Shown here piece after piece: positions 25,969 through 37,529 of a DNA stretch of 64,000 bases. Below the pieces are notes generated by a model. It was given only the letters and a program-made list of their open reading frames with translations. It was not told the origin of the DNA and did no database searches. The stretch lies in contig NC_086029.1 in the NCBI RefSeq assembly GCF_036323735.1, positions 9,099,816-9,163,815 on the forward strand, written 5' to 3'. The position numbers and the translations under genes were made by a program. Within the stretch, counting starts at the first letter, position 1, and the number at the start of each line of letters is the position of its first letter. This stretch comes from Rattus norvegicus. Its lineage: Eukaryota; Chordata; Mammalia; Rodentia; Muridae.

Positions 25969-28317
25969 CAAGATAGAGCAACGTTTTAACGAACTGAAAC
26001 ACTATTTCTTTGTGAATTCAGTTAGTTCCCAATAGCCTGCTCTTGGAATATGTGTACTTTTAAAGATTTATCAAAATTTGGTGAGCCGAATCTGAGTAAC
26101 ATAGTGAATTCGGTTAGTTCCCAATTGGCCTCAGTTTTCTTAAGTGGACTGTTCGGGATATAGAAAAATTTTCACGAATGGAATCAAAATTTCTAGGAGA
26201 TTTCAGTGATTTCCCAATGGGACATGCTTGTATGAGTGTGCTTTTCAATATGGAGCAACATTTTAAGGAACGGAATTTAAGTATCATGGTGAATTCTGTA
26301 GGTTGCCAATAGGATTCGCATGTAATAAGCTTGTTATTCAATATAGAGCAACGTTTAAACGAACTGAGAACTGTTTATTTGTGAATTCAGTTAGTTCCAA
26401 GTAGCAGGCTATTTTAATATGTGTACTTTTAAAGATTTATCAAAATTTCGTGAGCCGAATCTCAGTAACATGGTGAATTCGGTTAGTTCCAAAAGGCCGC
26501 AGTAGTAATAAGTGGACTGTTCGGGATATAGAAAAATTTTCACGAATGGAATCAAAATTTCTAGGCGAATTCAGTGAGTTTCCAATGGGACATGGTTGTA
26601 TGAGTTTGCCTTTCAATATAAAGCAACTTTTTAAGGAACGGAATCTAAGTATCATGGTGAATTCAGTAGGTTCCCAATAGGATTCGCCTGTTATAAACAT
26701 GTTATTCAAGATAGAGCAACGTTTTAACGAACTGAAACACTGTTTCTTTGTGAATTCAGTTAGTTCCCAATAGCCTGCTCTTGTAATATGTGTACTTTTA
26801 AAGATTTATCAAAATTTGGTGAGCCGAATCTGAGTAACATGGTGAATTTGGTTAGTTCCCAATGGGCCGCAGTAGTCATAAGTGGACTGTTCGGGATATA
26901 GAAAAATTTTCACGAATGGAATGAAAATTTCTAGGCCAATTTAGTGAGTTCCCAATGGGACATGCTTGTATGAGTTTGCTTTTCAATATAGAGCAACATT
27001 TTAAGGAACGGAATCTAAGTATCATGGTGATTTCAGTAGGTTTCCTTTAGGATTCGCATGTAATAAGCTAGTTATTCAAGATAGAGCAACGTTTTAACGA
27101 ACTGAAACACTGTTTCTTTCTGAATTCAGTTAGTTCCCAGTAGCCTGCTCTTGTAATATGTGTACTTTTACAGATTTATAAAAATTTGATGAGTAGAATC
27201 TGTGTAAAATGGTGAATTCGGTTAGTTCCCAATAGGCCGCTGTAGTAATAAGTGAACTGTTCGGTATATAGAAAAATTTTTACAAATGGAATCAAAATTT
27301 CTAGGGGAATTCAGTGATATCCCAATGGGACATCTTGTATGAGTTTGGTTTTCAATATAGAGCAACATTTTAAGGAACGGAATCTAAGTATCATTGTTAT
27401 TTCAGTAGTTCCCATTAGGCTTCGCATGTAATAAGTTTGTTATTCAAGATAGAGCTACCTTTTACGAACTGAAACACTTTATCTTTGTGAATTCAGTTAG
27501 TTCCCAGTAGCCTGCTCTTGTAATATGTGTACTTTTAAAGATTATAAAAATTTGTTGAGCCGAATCTGAGTAATAAGCTGAATTATGTTAGTTCCCAATA
27601 GGCCACAGTAGTAATAAGTGAAGTGTTCGGGATATAGAAAAATTTTCACGAATGGAATCAAAATTTCTATGGGATTCTGTGAGTTCCAATTGGGACATGC
27701 TTGTACGAGTTTGCTTTTCAATATACAGCAACATTTTAAGGGACGGAATGTAAGTATCATGGTGAATTCAGTAGGTTCCCAATAGGATTCGCATGTAATA
27801 AGCTTGTTATTCAAGATAGAGCAACGATTTAACGAACTGAAACACTGTTTCTTTGTGAATTCAGTTAATTCCCAGTAGCCTGCTATTGTAATATGTGTAC
27901 TTTTAAAGATTTATCAAAATTTGGTGAGCCGATTCTGAGTAACATGGGGAATTCGGTTAGTTCCCAATGGGCCGCAGTAGTCATAAGTGGACTGTTCGGG
28001 ATATAGAAAAATTTTCACGAATGGAATCAAAATTTCTAGGCCAATTCAGTGAGTTCCCAATGGGACATTCTTGTATGTGTTTGCTTTTCAATATAGAGCA
28101 ACATTTTAAGGAACGGAATCTAAGTATCATTGAGATTTCAGTAGTTTCCCATTAGGATTCGCATATACTAAGCTTGTTATTCAAGATAGAGCAACGTTTT
28201 AGCGAACTGAAACACTGTTTCTTTGTGAATTCAGTTAGTACCCAGAAGCCAGCTCTTGTAATATGTGTACTTTTAAGATTTATAAAAATTTGTTGAGCAG
28301 AATCTGAGTAACATGTT

Positions 28318-28340
28318 GAATTCGGTTAGTTCCCAATAGG
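28318..28340 (+). repeat. Conserved box shared by all four subunits (example)
   Basis: GAATTC, two to five variable bases, then AGTTCCCA (GGTTCCCA in A) begins each ~92-bp subunit, so it recurs about 690 times in the window. It is clearly the best conserved part among A, B, C and D, whose other ~65 bp have drifted much further apart. Individual copies lose it by single changes (for example GATTTC, GAAATC, GTATTC). The box looks like a relic of the ancestral unit that has been kept, possibly as a protein-binding site. No binding factor can be named from the sequence. Confidence 0.75.
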
Positions 28341-28375
28341 CCGCAGTAGTAATAAGTGAACTGTTCGGGATATAG

Positions 28376-28404
28376 AAAAATTTTCACGAATGGAATCAAA
28401 ATTT
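28376..28404 (+). other. Phased A-tract pair in subunit C (possible bent DNA)
   Basis: AAAAATTTT and AAAATTT have their centres 21 bp apart, which is two helical turns, and the pair recurs in nearly every C subunit, about once per 370 bp. Phased AnTn tracts are known to curve DNA. Curvature here is inference and was not computed. Confidence 0.55.
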
Positions 28405-28409
28405 CTAGG

Positions 28410-28500
28410 AGAATTCAGTGAGTTCCCAATGGGACATGCTTGTATGAGTTTGCTTTTCAATATAGAGCAACATTTTAAGGAACGGAATCTAAGTATCATG
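28410..28500 (+). repeat. Subunit D of the reference monomer
   Basis: This is a 91-bp unit that opens with GAATTCAGTGAGTTCCCAA and GGGACATGCTTGTATGAG. It continues with TTCAATATAGAGCAACATTTT and ends at TAAGTATCATG. Its middle aligns with the middle of subunit A (ATAGAGCAAC followed by a TTTTAA run), so A and D look like the closest pair of the four. Confidence 0.85.
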
Positions 28501-28593
28501 GTGAATTCTGTAGGTTCCCAATAGGATTCGCAAGTAATAAGCTTGTTATTCAAGATAGAGCAACGTTTTAACGAACTGAAACACTGTTTCTTT
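28501..28593 (+). repeat. Subunit A of the reference monomer
   Basis: This is a 93-bp unit that opens with GAATTC and GTAGGTTCCCAATAGGATTC. It then carries the AATAAGCTTGTTATT quasi-palindrome, ATAGAGCAACGTTTTAACG, and AACTGAAACACTGTTTC. Variation in the quasi-palindrome defines several local families across the window. Confidence 0.85.
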
Positions 28594-31500
28594 GTGTATT
28601 CAGTTAGTTCCCAGGAGCCTGCTCTTGTAATATGTGTACTTTTAAAGATTTATCAAAATTTGGTGAGCCGAATCTTAGTAACATGGTGAATTTGGTTAGT
28701 TCCCAATGGGCCGCAGTAGTTTTAAGTGGACTGTTTGGGATATAGAAAAATTTTCATGAATGGAATCAAAATTTCTAGGCGAATTCAGTGAGTTTTGAAT
28801 GGGACATGCTTGTATGAGTTTGCTTTTCAATATAAAGCAACTTTTTAAGGAACAGAATCTAAGTATCATGGTGAATTCAGTAGGTTCCCAATAGGATTCG
28901 CCTGTTATAAACTTGTTATTCAAGATAGAGCAACATTTTAACGAACTGAAACACTGTTTCTTTGTGTATTCTGTTAGTTCCCAGTAGCCTGCTCTTGTAA
29001 TATGGGTACTTTTAAAGATTTATCAAAATTTGGTTAGCCGAATTGGAGTAACATGGTGAATTTGGTTAGTTCCTAATGGGCCGCAGTAGTCATAAGTGGA
29101 CTGTTCGGGACATAGAAAAATTTTCACGAATGGAATCAAAATTTCTAGGCCAATTCAGTGAGTTCCCAATGGGACATGCATGTATGAGTTTGCTTTCAAT
29201 ATAGAGCAACATTTTAAGGAACGGAATCTAAGTATCATGGTGAATTCAGTAGGTTCCTAATAGGATTCGAATGTAATAAGCTTGTTATTCAAGATAGAGC
29301 AACGTTTTAACGAACTGAAACACTGTTTCTTTGTGAAGTCAGTTAGTTCCCAGTAGGCTGCTCTAGTAATATCTGTACTTTTGAAGATTATTCAAAATTT
29401 GGTGAGCCGAATCGGAGTAACATGGTGAAATCGGATATTCCCAATAGGCTGCAGTAGTAATAAGTAAACTTGTTCGGAATATAGAAAAATTTTCACGAAT
29501 GAAATCAAAATTTCTAGGCGATTTCAGTGAGTTCCCAATGGGACATGCTTGTATGAGTTTGCTCTTCAATATAGAGCAACATTTTAAGGAAAGGAATCTA
29601 AGTATCATGGTGAATTCAGTAGGTTCCCAATAGGATACGCATGTAATAAGCTTGATATTCAAGATAGAGCAACGTTTTAACGAACTGAAACACTTTGTCT
29701 TTGTGAATTCAGTTAGTTTCCAGTAGCCTGCTCTTGTAATATGTGTACTTTCAAAGATTTATCAAAATATGGTGAGCCGAATCTGAGTAACATGGTGAAT
29801 TCGGTTAGTTCCCATTAGACCGCAGTATTAATAAATGGACTGTACGGGATATAGAAAAATTTTCACGAATGGAATCAAAATATCTAGGCGAATTCAGTGT
29901 GTTCCCAATGGGACATGCTTGTTTGAGTTTGCTTTTCAATATAGAGCAACATTTTAAGGAACGGAATCTAAGTATCATGGTGAATTCAGTAGGTTCCCAA
30001 TAGGATTCGCATGTAATAAGCTTGTTATTCAAGATAGAGCAACGTTTTAACGAACTGAAACACTATTTCTTTGTGAATTCAGTTAGTTCCCAATAGCCTG
30101 CTCTTGGAATATGTGTACTTTTAAAGATTTATCAAAATTTGGTGAGCCGAATCTGAGTAACATAGTGAATTCGGTTAGTTCCCAATTGGCCTCAGTTTTC
30201 TTAAGTGGACTGTTCGGGATATAGAAAAATTTTCACGAATGGAATCAAAATTTCTAGGAGATTTCAGTGATTTCCCAATGGGACATGCTTGTATGAGTGT
30301 GCTTTTCAATATAGAGCAACATTTTAAGGAACGGAATTTAAGTATCATGGTGAATTCTGTAGGTTGCCAATAGGATTCGCATGTAATAAGCTTGTTATTC
30401 AATATAGAGCAACGTTTAAACGAACTGAGAACTGTTTATTTGTGAATTCAGTTAGTTCCAAGTAGCAGGCTATTTTAATATGTGTACTTTTAAAGATTTA
30501 TCAAAATTTCGTGAGCCGAATCTCAGTAACATGGTGAATTCGGTTAGTTCCAAAAGGCCGCAGTAGTAATAAGTGGACTGTTCGGGATATAGAAAAATTT
30601 TCACGAATGGAATCAAAATTTCTAGGCGAATTCAGTGAGTTTCCAATGGGACATGGTTGTATGAGTTTGCCTTTCAATATAAAGCAACTTTTTAAGGAAC
30701 GGAATCTAAGTATCATGGTGAATTCAGTAGGTTCCCAATAGGATTCGCCTGTTATAAACATGTTATTCAAGATAGAGCAACGTTTTAACGAACTGAAACA
30801 CTGTTTCTTTGTGAATTCAGTTAGTTCCCAATAGCCTGCTCTTGTAATATGTGTACTTTTAAAGATTTATCAAAATTTGGTGAGCCGAATCTGAGTAACA
30901 TGGTGAATTTGGTTAGTTCCCAATGGGCCGCAGTAGTCATAAGTGGACTGTTCGGGATATAGAAAAATTTTCATGAATGGAATGAAAATTTCTAGGCCAA
31001 TTTAGTGAGTTCCCAATGGGACATGCTTGTATGAGTTTGCTTTTCAATATAGAGCAACATTTTAAGGAACGGAATCTAAGTATCATGGTGATTTCAGTAG
31101 GTTCCCATTAGGATTCGCATGTAATAAGCTAGTTATTCAAGATAGAGCAACGTTTTAACGAACTGAAACACTGTTTCTTTCTGAATTCAGTTAGTTCCCA
31201 GTAGCCTGCTCTTGTAATATGTGTACTTTTACAGATTTATAAAAATTTGGTGAGTAGAATCTGAGTAAAATGGTGAATTCGGTTAGTTCCCAATAGGCCG
31301 CTGTAGTAATAAGTGAACTGTTCGGTATATAGAAAAATTTTTACAAATGGAATCAAAATTTCTAGGGGAATTCAGTGATATCCCAATGGGACATCTTGTA
31401 TGAGTTTGGTTTTCAATATAGAGCAACATTTTAAGGAACGGAATCTAAGTATCATTGTTATTTCAGTAGTTCCCATTAGGCTTCGCATGTAATAAGTTTG

Positions 31501-32620
31501 TTATTCAAGATAGAGCTACCTTTTACGAACTGAAACACTGTATCTTTGTGAATTCAGTTAGTTCCCAGTAGCCTGCTCTTGTAATATGTGTACTTTTAAA
31601 GATTATAAAAATTTGTTGAGCCGAATCTGAGTAATAAGCTGAATTATGTTAGTTCCCAAAGGCCACAGTAGTAATAAGTGAACTGTTCGGGATATAGAAA
31701 AATTTTCACGAATGGAATCAAAATTTCTATGGGATTCAGTGAGTTCCAATTGGGACATGCTTGTACGAGTTTGCTTTTCAATATACAGCAACATTTTAAG
31801 GGACGGAATGTAAGTATCATGGTGAATTCAGTAGGTTCCCAATAGGATTCGCATGTAATAAGCTTGTTATTCAAGATAGAGCAACGATTTAACGAACTGA
31901 AACACTGTTTCTTTGTGAATTCAGTTAATTCCCAGTAGCCTGCTATTGTAATATGTGTACTTTTAAAGATTTATCAAAATTTGGTGAGCCGATTCTGAGT
32001 AACATGGTGAATTCGGTTAGTTCCCAATGGGCCGCAGTAGTCATAAGTGGACTATTCGGGATATAGAAAAATTTTCACGAATGGAATCAAAATTTCTAGG
32101 CCAATTCAGTGAGTTCCCAATGGGACATTCTTGTATGTGTTTGCTTTTCAATATAGAGCAACATTTTAAGGAACGGAATCTAAGTATCATTGTGATTTCA
32201 GTAGTTTCCCATTAGGATTCGCATATACTAAGCTTGTTATTCAAGATAGAGCAACGTTTTAGCGAACTGAAACACTGTTTCTTTGTGAATTCAGTTAGTA
32301 CCCAGAAGCCAGCTCTTGTAATATGTGTACTTTTAAGATTTATAAAAATTTGTTGAGCAGAATCTGAGTAACATGTTGAATTCGGTTAGTTCCCAATAGG
32401 CCGCAGTAGTAATAAGTGAACTGTTCGGGATATAGAAAAATTTTCACGAATGGAATCAAAATTTCTAGGAGAATTCAGTGAGTTCCCAATGGGACATGCT
32501 TGTATGAGTTTGCTTTTCAATATAGAGCAACATTTTAAGGAACGGAATCTAAGTATCATGGTGAATTCTGTAGGTTCCCAATAGGATTCGCATGTAATAA
32601 GCTTGTTATTCAAGATAGAG
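28534..32620 (+). repeat. HOR of 4,061 bp (11-mer), copy 2
   Basis: It differs from copy 1 at roughly 25 positions that I noticed (about 99.4% identity), including small indels near 27045/31106 and 27597/31658. Similarity fades after about 32620, where GTTCAAGGAACTG replaces GTTTTAACGAACTG. There is no third complete copy. Confidence 0.88.
28594..28685 (+). repeat. Subunit B of the reference monomer
   Basis: This is a 92-bp unit. Most copies open with GAATTCAGTTAGTTCCCAG; this copy has GTATTC in place of GAATTC. It continues with CTGCTCTTGTAATATGTG, TACTTTTAAAGATTTATC and TGAGCCGAATCTGAGTAAC. It is usually the subunit with the fewest CpG (one, in GCCGAAT). Confidence 0.85.
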
Positions 32621-34959
32621 CAACGTTCAAGGAACTGAAACACTGTTTCCTTGTGAATTCAGTTAGTTCCCATTAGCCTGGTCTTGTAATATGTGTACTT
32701 TTAAAGATTTATCAAAATTTGGTGAGCCGAATCTGACTAACATGGTGAATTCGGTAGTTCAAAATAGACCGCAGTAGTTATAAGTGGACTGAGGATATAG
32801 AAAATTTTCACGAATGGAATCCAAAATTTTAGGAAATTTCAGTGAGCTCCCAATGGGACATGTTTGCATGAGTTTGCTTTCCAAACAGAGAAACATTTTA
32901 AGGAACGGAATCTAAGTATCATGGTAAATTCTGTAGGTTCCCAATAGGATTCGCAAGTTAAGCTTGTTATTCAAGATAGAGCAACGTTTTCACGATTGAA
33001 ACACTGTTTCAAGTGAATATAGTTAGTTCGCAGACGCCTGCTCTTGTAATATGTGTACTTTTAAAGATTTATCAAAATTTGTTGAGCCGAATATAAGAAA
33101 CATGTTGAATTCAGGTAGTTCCCAATGGGCCGCAGTAGTAATAAGTGGACTGTTCAGGATATAGAAAAATTTTCACGAATGGAATCCAAATATCTAGGAG
33201 AATTCAGTGAGTTCCCAATGGGACATGCTTGTATGAGTTTGCTTTTCAATATAGAGCAACATTTTAAGGAACGGAATCTAAGTATCATTGTGAATTCAGT
33301 AGGTTCCCAATAGGATTTGCATGTAATAAGCTTGTTATTCAAGATAGAGCAACGTTTTAACGAACTGAAATACTGTTTCTTTGTGAATTAAGTTACTTCC
33401 TAGTAGCCTGCTCTTGTAATATGTGTACTTTTAAAGATTTATCAAAATTTGGTGAGCCGAATCTTAATAATATGTTGATTTCGGTTAGTTCCCAATGGGC
33501 CGCAGATGTAATAAGTGGACTGATCGGGATATAGAAAAATTTTCACGAATGGAATCAAAATTTCTAGGCGATTTCAGTGAGTTCCCAGTGGGATATGCTT
33601 GTATGAGTTTGCTTTTTAATACAGAGCAACATTTTAATGAACGGAATCTAAGTATCATGTTGAATTCAGTAGGTTCCCAGTAGGATTCGCATGTAATAAC
33701 CCTGTTATTCAAGATAGAGCAACGTTTTAACGAACTGAAACACTGTTTCTTTGTGAATTCAGTTAGTTCCCAGTAGCCTGCTCTTTTAATATGTGTACTT
33801 TTAAAGATTTATCAAAATTTGGTGAGCCGAATCTGAGTAACATGGTGAAATCAGTTATTCCCAATAGACCGCAGTAGTAATAAGTGGACTGTTTGGGATA
33901 TAGAAAAATTTTTACGAATGGAATCAAAATTTCTAGGCGTATTCAGTGAGTTCCCAATGGGACATGCTTGTATGAGTTTGCTCTTCAATATAGAGCAACA
34001 TTTTAAGGAAGGGAATCTAAGTATCATGGGAATTCAGTAGGTTACCAATAGGATTCGCATGTAATATCTTGCTATTCAAGATAGAGCAACGTTTTAATGA
34101 ACTGAAACACTGTTTCTTTGAGTTCCGTTAGTTCCCAGTTGCCTGCTCTAGTAATACGTGTACTTTTAAAGATTTATCAAAATTTGGTAAGCCGATTCTG
34201 AGTAACATGGTGAATTCGGTTAGTTCCCAATGGGCCGCAGAAGTAATAAGTGGACTGTTCGGGATATAGAAAAATTTTCACGAACGGAATCAAAATATCT
34301 AGGCGAATTCAGTGAGTTCCCAATGGGACATGCTAGTATCAGTTTGCTCTGCAATATAGAGCAAAATTATAAGGTACAGAATCTAAGTATCATGGTAAAT
34401 CTGTAGGTTGCCAATATGATTCGAATATAATAAGCTTTTTATTCAAGATAGAGCAAAGTTTTAACAAACTGAAACACTGTTTCTTTGTGAATTCAGTTAC
34501 TTCCCAGTAGCCTGCTCTTGTAATATGTGTACTTTTAAAGATTTATCAAAATTTGGTGAGCCGAATCTGAGTAATATGGTGAATTCGGTTAGTTCCCAAT
34601 GGGCCGCAGATGTAATAAGTGGACTGTTCGGGATATAGAAAAATTTTCACGAATGGAATCAAAATTTCTAGGCGAATTCAGTGAGTTTCCAATGGGACAT
34701 GCTTGTATGTGTTTGCTTTTCAATATAGAGCAACATTTAAAGGAACGGAATCTAAGTATCATTGTTATTTCAGTAGGTTCCCATTAGGATTCGCATGTAA
34801 TGAGCTTGTTATTCAAGATAGAGCAATGTTTTAACGAACTGAAACACTGTTTCTTTGTGAATTCAGTTAGTTCCCAATAGCATACTCTTGTAATATGTGT
34901 ACTTTTAAAGATTTATCAAAATTTGGTGAGCCAAATCTGTGTAACATGGTTAATTCGGT
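32621..34959 (+). repeat. Diverged monomers between HOR blocks
   Basis: About six monomers without a HOR partner. The first two (32.63-33.11 kb) are among the most worn in the window, with several short deletions (GACTGAGGATATAG near 32788, TCACGATTGAAACAC near 32990) that shorten two monomers to ~729 bp. The AATAACCCTGTTATT variant first appears at 33695. Only satellite is present. Confidence 0.8.
33695..33709 (+). repeat. Perfected dyad, AATAAC-CCT-GTTATT form
   Basis: This is the subunit A dyad site with exact 6-bp arms around CCT; the HindIII site is lost. I found at least 14 copies, all between about 33.7 and 56.2 kb (among them 39585, 41431, 43643, 45488, 48073, 49546 and 56190), and none outside. 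This shows local spreading of one variant. Confidence 0.75.
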
Positions 34960-36420
34960 TAGTTCCCAAAAGGCCGCAGTAGTTATAAGTGGACTATTCG
35001 GGATATAGAAAAATTTTCACGAATGGAATCAAAATTTCTAGGCGAATTCAGTGAGTTTCCAATGGGACATGCTTGTATGAGTTTGCCTTTCAATATAAAG
35101 CAACATTTTAAGGAACGGAATCTAAGTATCATGGTGAATTCAGTAGGTTCCCAATAGGATTCGCCTGTTATAAACATGTTATTCAAGATAGAGCAACGTT
35201 TTAACGAACTGAAACACTGTTTCTTTGTGAATTCAGTTAGTTCCCAATAGCCTGCTCTTGTAATATGTGTACTTTTAAAGATTTATCAAAATTTGGTGAG
35301 CCGAATCTGAGTAACATGGTGAATTTGGTTAGGTCCCAATGGGCCGCAGTAGTCATAAGTGGACTATTCGGGATATAGAAAAATTTTCACGAATGAAATC
35401 AAAATTTCTAGGCCAATTTAGTGAGTTCCCAATGGGACATGCTTGTATGAGTTTGCTTTTCAATATAGAGCAACATTTTAAGGAACGGAATCTAAGTATC
35501 ATGGTGATTTCAGTAGGTTCCCATTAGGATTCGCATGTAATAAGCTAGTTATTCAAGATAGAGCAACGTTTTAACGAACTGAAACACTGTTTCTTTCTGA
35601 ATTCAGTTAGTTCCCAGTAGCCTGCTCTTGTAATATGTGTACTTTTACAGATGTATAAAAATTTGGTGAGTAGAATCTGAGCAAAATGGTGAATTCCGTT
35701 AGTTCCCAATAGGCCACAGTAGTAATAAGTGAACTGTTCGGTATATAGAAAAATTTCTACAAATGGAATCAAAATTTCTAGGGGAATTCAGTGATATCCC
35801 AATGGGACATGTTGTATGAGTTTGGTTTTCAATATAGAGCAACATTTTAAGGAACGGAATCTAAGTATCATTGTTATTTCAGTAGTTCCCATTAGGCTTC
35901 GCATGTAATAAGCTTGTTATTCAAGATAGAGCTACCTTTTACGAACTGAAACACTGTTTCTTTGTGAATTCAGTTAGTTCCCAGTAGCCTGCTCTTGTAA
36001 TATGTGTACTTTTAAAGATTATAAAAATTTGTTGAGCCGAATCTGAGTAATAAGCTGAATTATGTTAGTTCCCAATAGGCCACAGTAGTCATAAGTGAAC
36101 TGTTCGGGATATAGAAAAATTTTCACGAATGGAATCAAAATTTCTATGGGATTCAGTGAGTTCCAATTGGGACATGCTTGTACGAGTTTGCTTTTCAATA
36201 TACAGCAACATTTTAAGGGACAGAATCTAAGTATCATGGTGAATTCAGTAGGTTCCCAATAGGATTCGCATATAATAAGCTTGTTATTCAAGATAGAGCA
36301 AAGTTTTAACGAACTGAAACACTGTTTCTTTGTGAATTCAGTTAATTCCCAGTAGCCTGCTCTTGTAATATGTGTACTTTTAAAGATTTATCAAAATTTG
36401 GTGAGCCGATTCTGAGTAAC
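34960..36420 (+). repeat. Partial third copy of the 11-mer distal part
   Basis: Four monomers in the same order as about 30.54-32.0 kb, offset ~4,416 bp. They share CTAGGCCAATTTAGTGAG, TTTTACAGAT, TCATTGTTATTTCAG, TACCTTTTACGAACTG and TTCTATGGGATTC. Further differences show it is older than the tandem 4,061-bp pair. Confidence 0.75.
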
Positions 36421-36489
36421 ATGGTGAATTCGGTTAGTTCCCAATGGGCCGCAGTAGTAATAAGGGGACTGTTCGGGATATAGAAAAAT

Positions 36490-37050
36490 TTTCACGAATG
36501 GCATCAAAATTTCTAGGCGAATTCAGTGAGTTCCCAATGGGACATGCTTGTATGAGTTTGCTTCTCAATATAGAGCAACAATTTTAGGAACGGAATCTAA
36601 GTATCATGGTTAATTCTGTAGGTTCCCAATAGGATTCGCATGTTAAGCCTGTTATTCAAGATAGAGCAAGGTTTTAACGAACTGAAACACTGTTTCTTAG
36701 TGAATTCAGTTTGTTCGCAGTAACCGGCTCTTTAATATGTGTACTTTTAAAGATTTATCAAAATTAGGTGAGTCGAGTATAAGTAACATGGTGAAAACAA
36801 TTAGTTCCCAATGTGCCGCAGTAGTAAGTGGACTGTTCAGGATATAGAAAAATTTTCACGTATGGAATCAAAATTTCTAGGCGATTTCAGTGAGTTCCCA
36901 ATGGGACATGCTTGTATGAGTTTGCTCTTCAATATAGAGCAATATTTTAAGGAAGGGGATCTAAGTATCATGGTGAATTCAGTAGGTTCCCAATAGGATT
37001 CGCATGTAATAAGCTTGTTATTCAAGATAGAGCAACGTTTTAACGAACTG
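36490..37050 (+). repeat. Marker pair with shared deletions, isolated copy
   Basis: It contains GCATGTTAAGC (2-bp loss), CAGTTTGTTCGCAGTAACC and GTAGTAAGTGG (3-bp loss), as in the 15.17, 19.22, 23.27 and 63.05 kb copies, but is flanked by monomers of another type. Five copies of one marker pair in three contexts show block movement within the array. Confidence 0.75.
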
Positions 37051-37529
37051 AAACACTGTTTCTTTGTGAAGTCAGTAAGTTCCCAGTAGCTTGCTCTTGT
37101 AATATGTGTACTTTTCAAGATTTATCAAAATTTGGTGAGGCGAATCTGAGTAACATGGTGAATTCGGTTAGTTCCCATTGGCCGCCTTAGTAATAAGTGG
37201 ACTGTTTGGATATAGAAAAATTTTCACGAATGGAATCAAAATTTTTAGGGGAATTCAGTGAGTTCCAATTGGGACATGCTTGTATGAGTTTGCTTTTCAA
37301 TATACAGCAAAATTTTAAGGGACGGAATCTAAGTATCATTGTGAATTCAGTAGGTTCCCAATAGGATTCGCATGTAATAAGCTTGTTATTCAAGATAGAG
37401 CAACGTTTAACGAACTGAAACACTGTTTCTTTGTGAATTCAGTTAGTTCCCTGTAGCCTGCTCTTGTAATATGTGTACTTTTAAAGATTTATCAAAATTT
37501 GGTGAGTCGAATCTGAGTAACATGGTGAA

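Larger units (their letters stand above)
28316..28409 (+). repeat. Subunit C of the reference monomer
   Basis: This is a 94-bp unit that opens with GAATTCGG and AGTTCCCAATAGGCCGCAG. It then has TAATAAGTG, TTCGGGATATAG and a pair of AT tracts (AAAAATTTT and AAAATTT). It is the most CpG-rich subunit. Variants of its box separate families: GGGCCGCAG, GGGCGGCAG, the form with GGCCTCAGTTTTCTTAAG, and a form with a 3-bp loss (GTAGTAAGTGG). Confidence 0.85.
24473..28533 (+). repeat. HOR of 4,061 bp (11-mer), copy 1
   Basis: It is directly repeated at an offset of 4,060-4,061 bp. Markers are GTGTATTCAGTTAGTTCCC (near 24535), CGGATATTCCCAATAGG with TAAGTAAACTTG (near 25375) and TTCTATGGGATTC (near 27664). 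From about 26.1 to 27.8 kb its order is colinear with 17.3-18.9 kb, so the 4.05-kb and 4,061-bp 11-mers share part of their ancestry. Confidence 0.9.
28316..28685 (+). repeat. Representative 370-bp monomer (subunits C-D-A-B)
   Basis: This copy is close to the consensus and is given as the reference unit. It divides into four subunits of 94, 91, 93 and 92 bp, each starting with a GAATTC-type box (GTATTC in this copy's B). The phase chosen is arbitrary because the array has no natural start. A length of 370 is not divisible by three, so a reading frame cannot continue through successive monomers. At about 370 bp the unit would span two nucleosomes (inference). Confidence 0.9.

Noticed and set aside
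25744..25971. Recurrent minus-strand reading frame of ~75 codons (starting MNNKLITCESYWEPTEF), seen dozens of times, here as one example
   Set aside because: It is the translation of the repeat itself. It contains the box four times in protein form (WEPTEF, IGNSLNSP and similar), is broken in many monomers by stops and indels, cannot run through successive monomers because the period is not a multiple of three, and has no start context or codon signal.
28316..28409. CENP-B box
   Set aside because: I looked for TTCG-N4-A-N2-CGGG on both strands. TTCGGGATATAG in subunit C carries TTCG and CGGG overlapped, not in the required spacing.
34599..34787. Plus-strand frames of 60-75 codons (MGRS...KWTV type)
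   Set aside because: They overlap the minus-strand frames in the same monomers and vary with the satellite; there is no evidence of selection on the protein.
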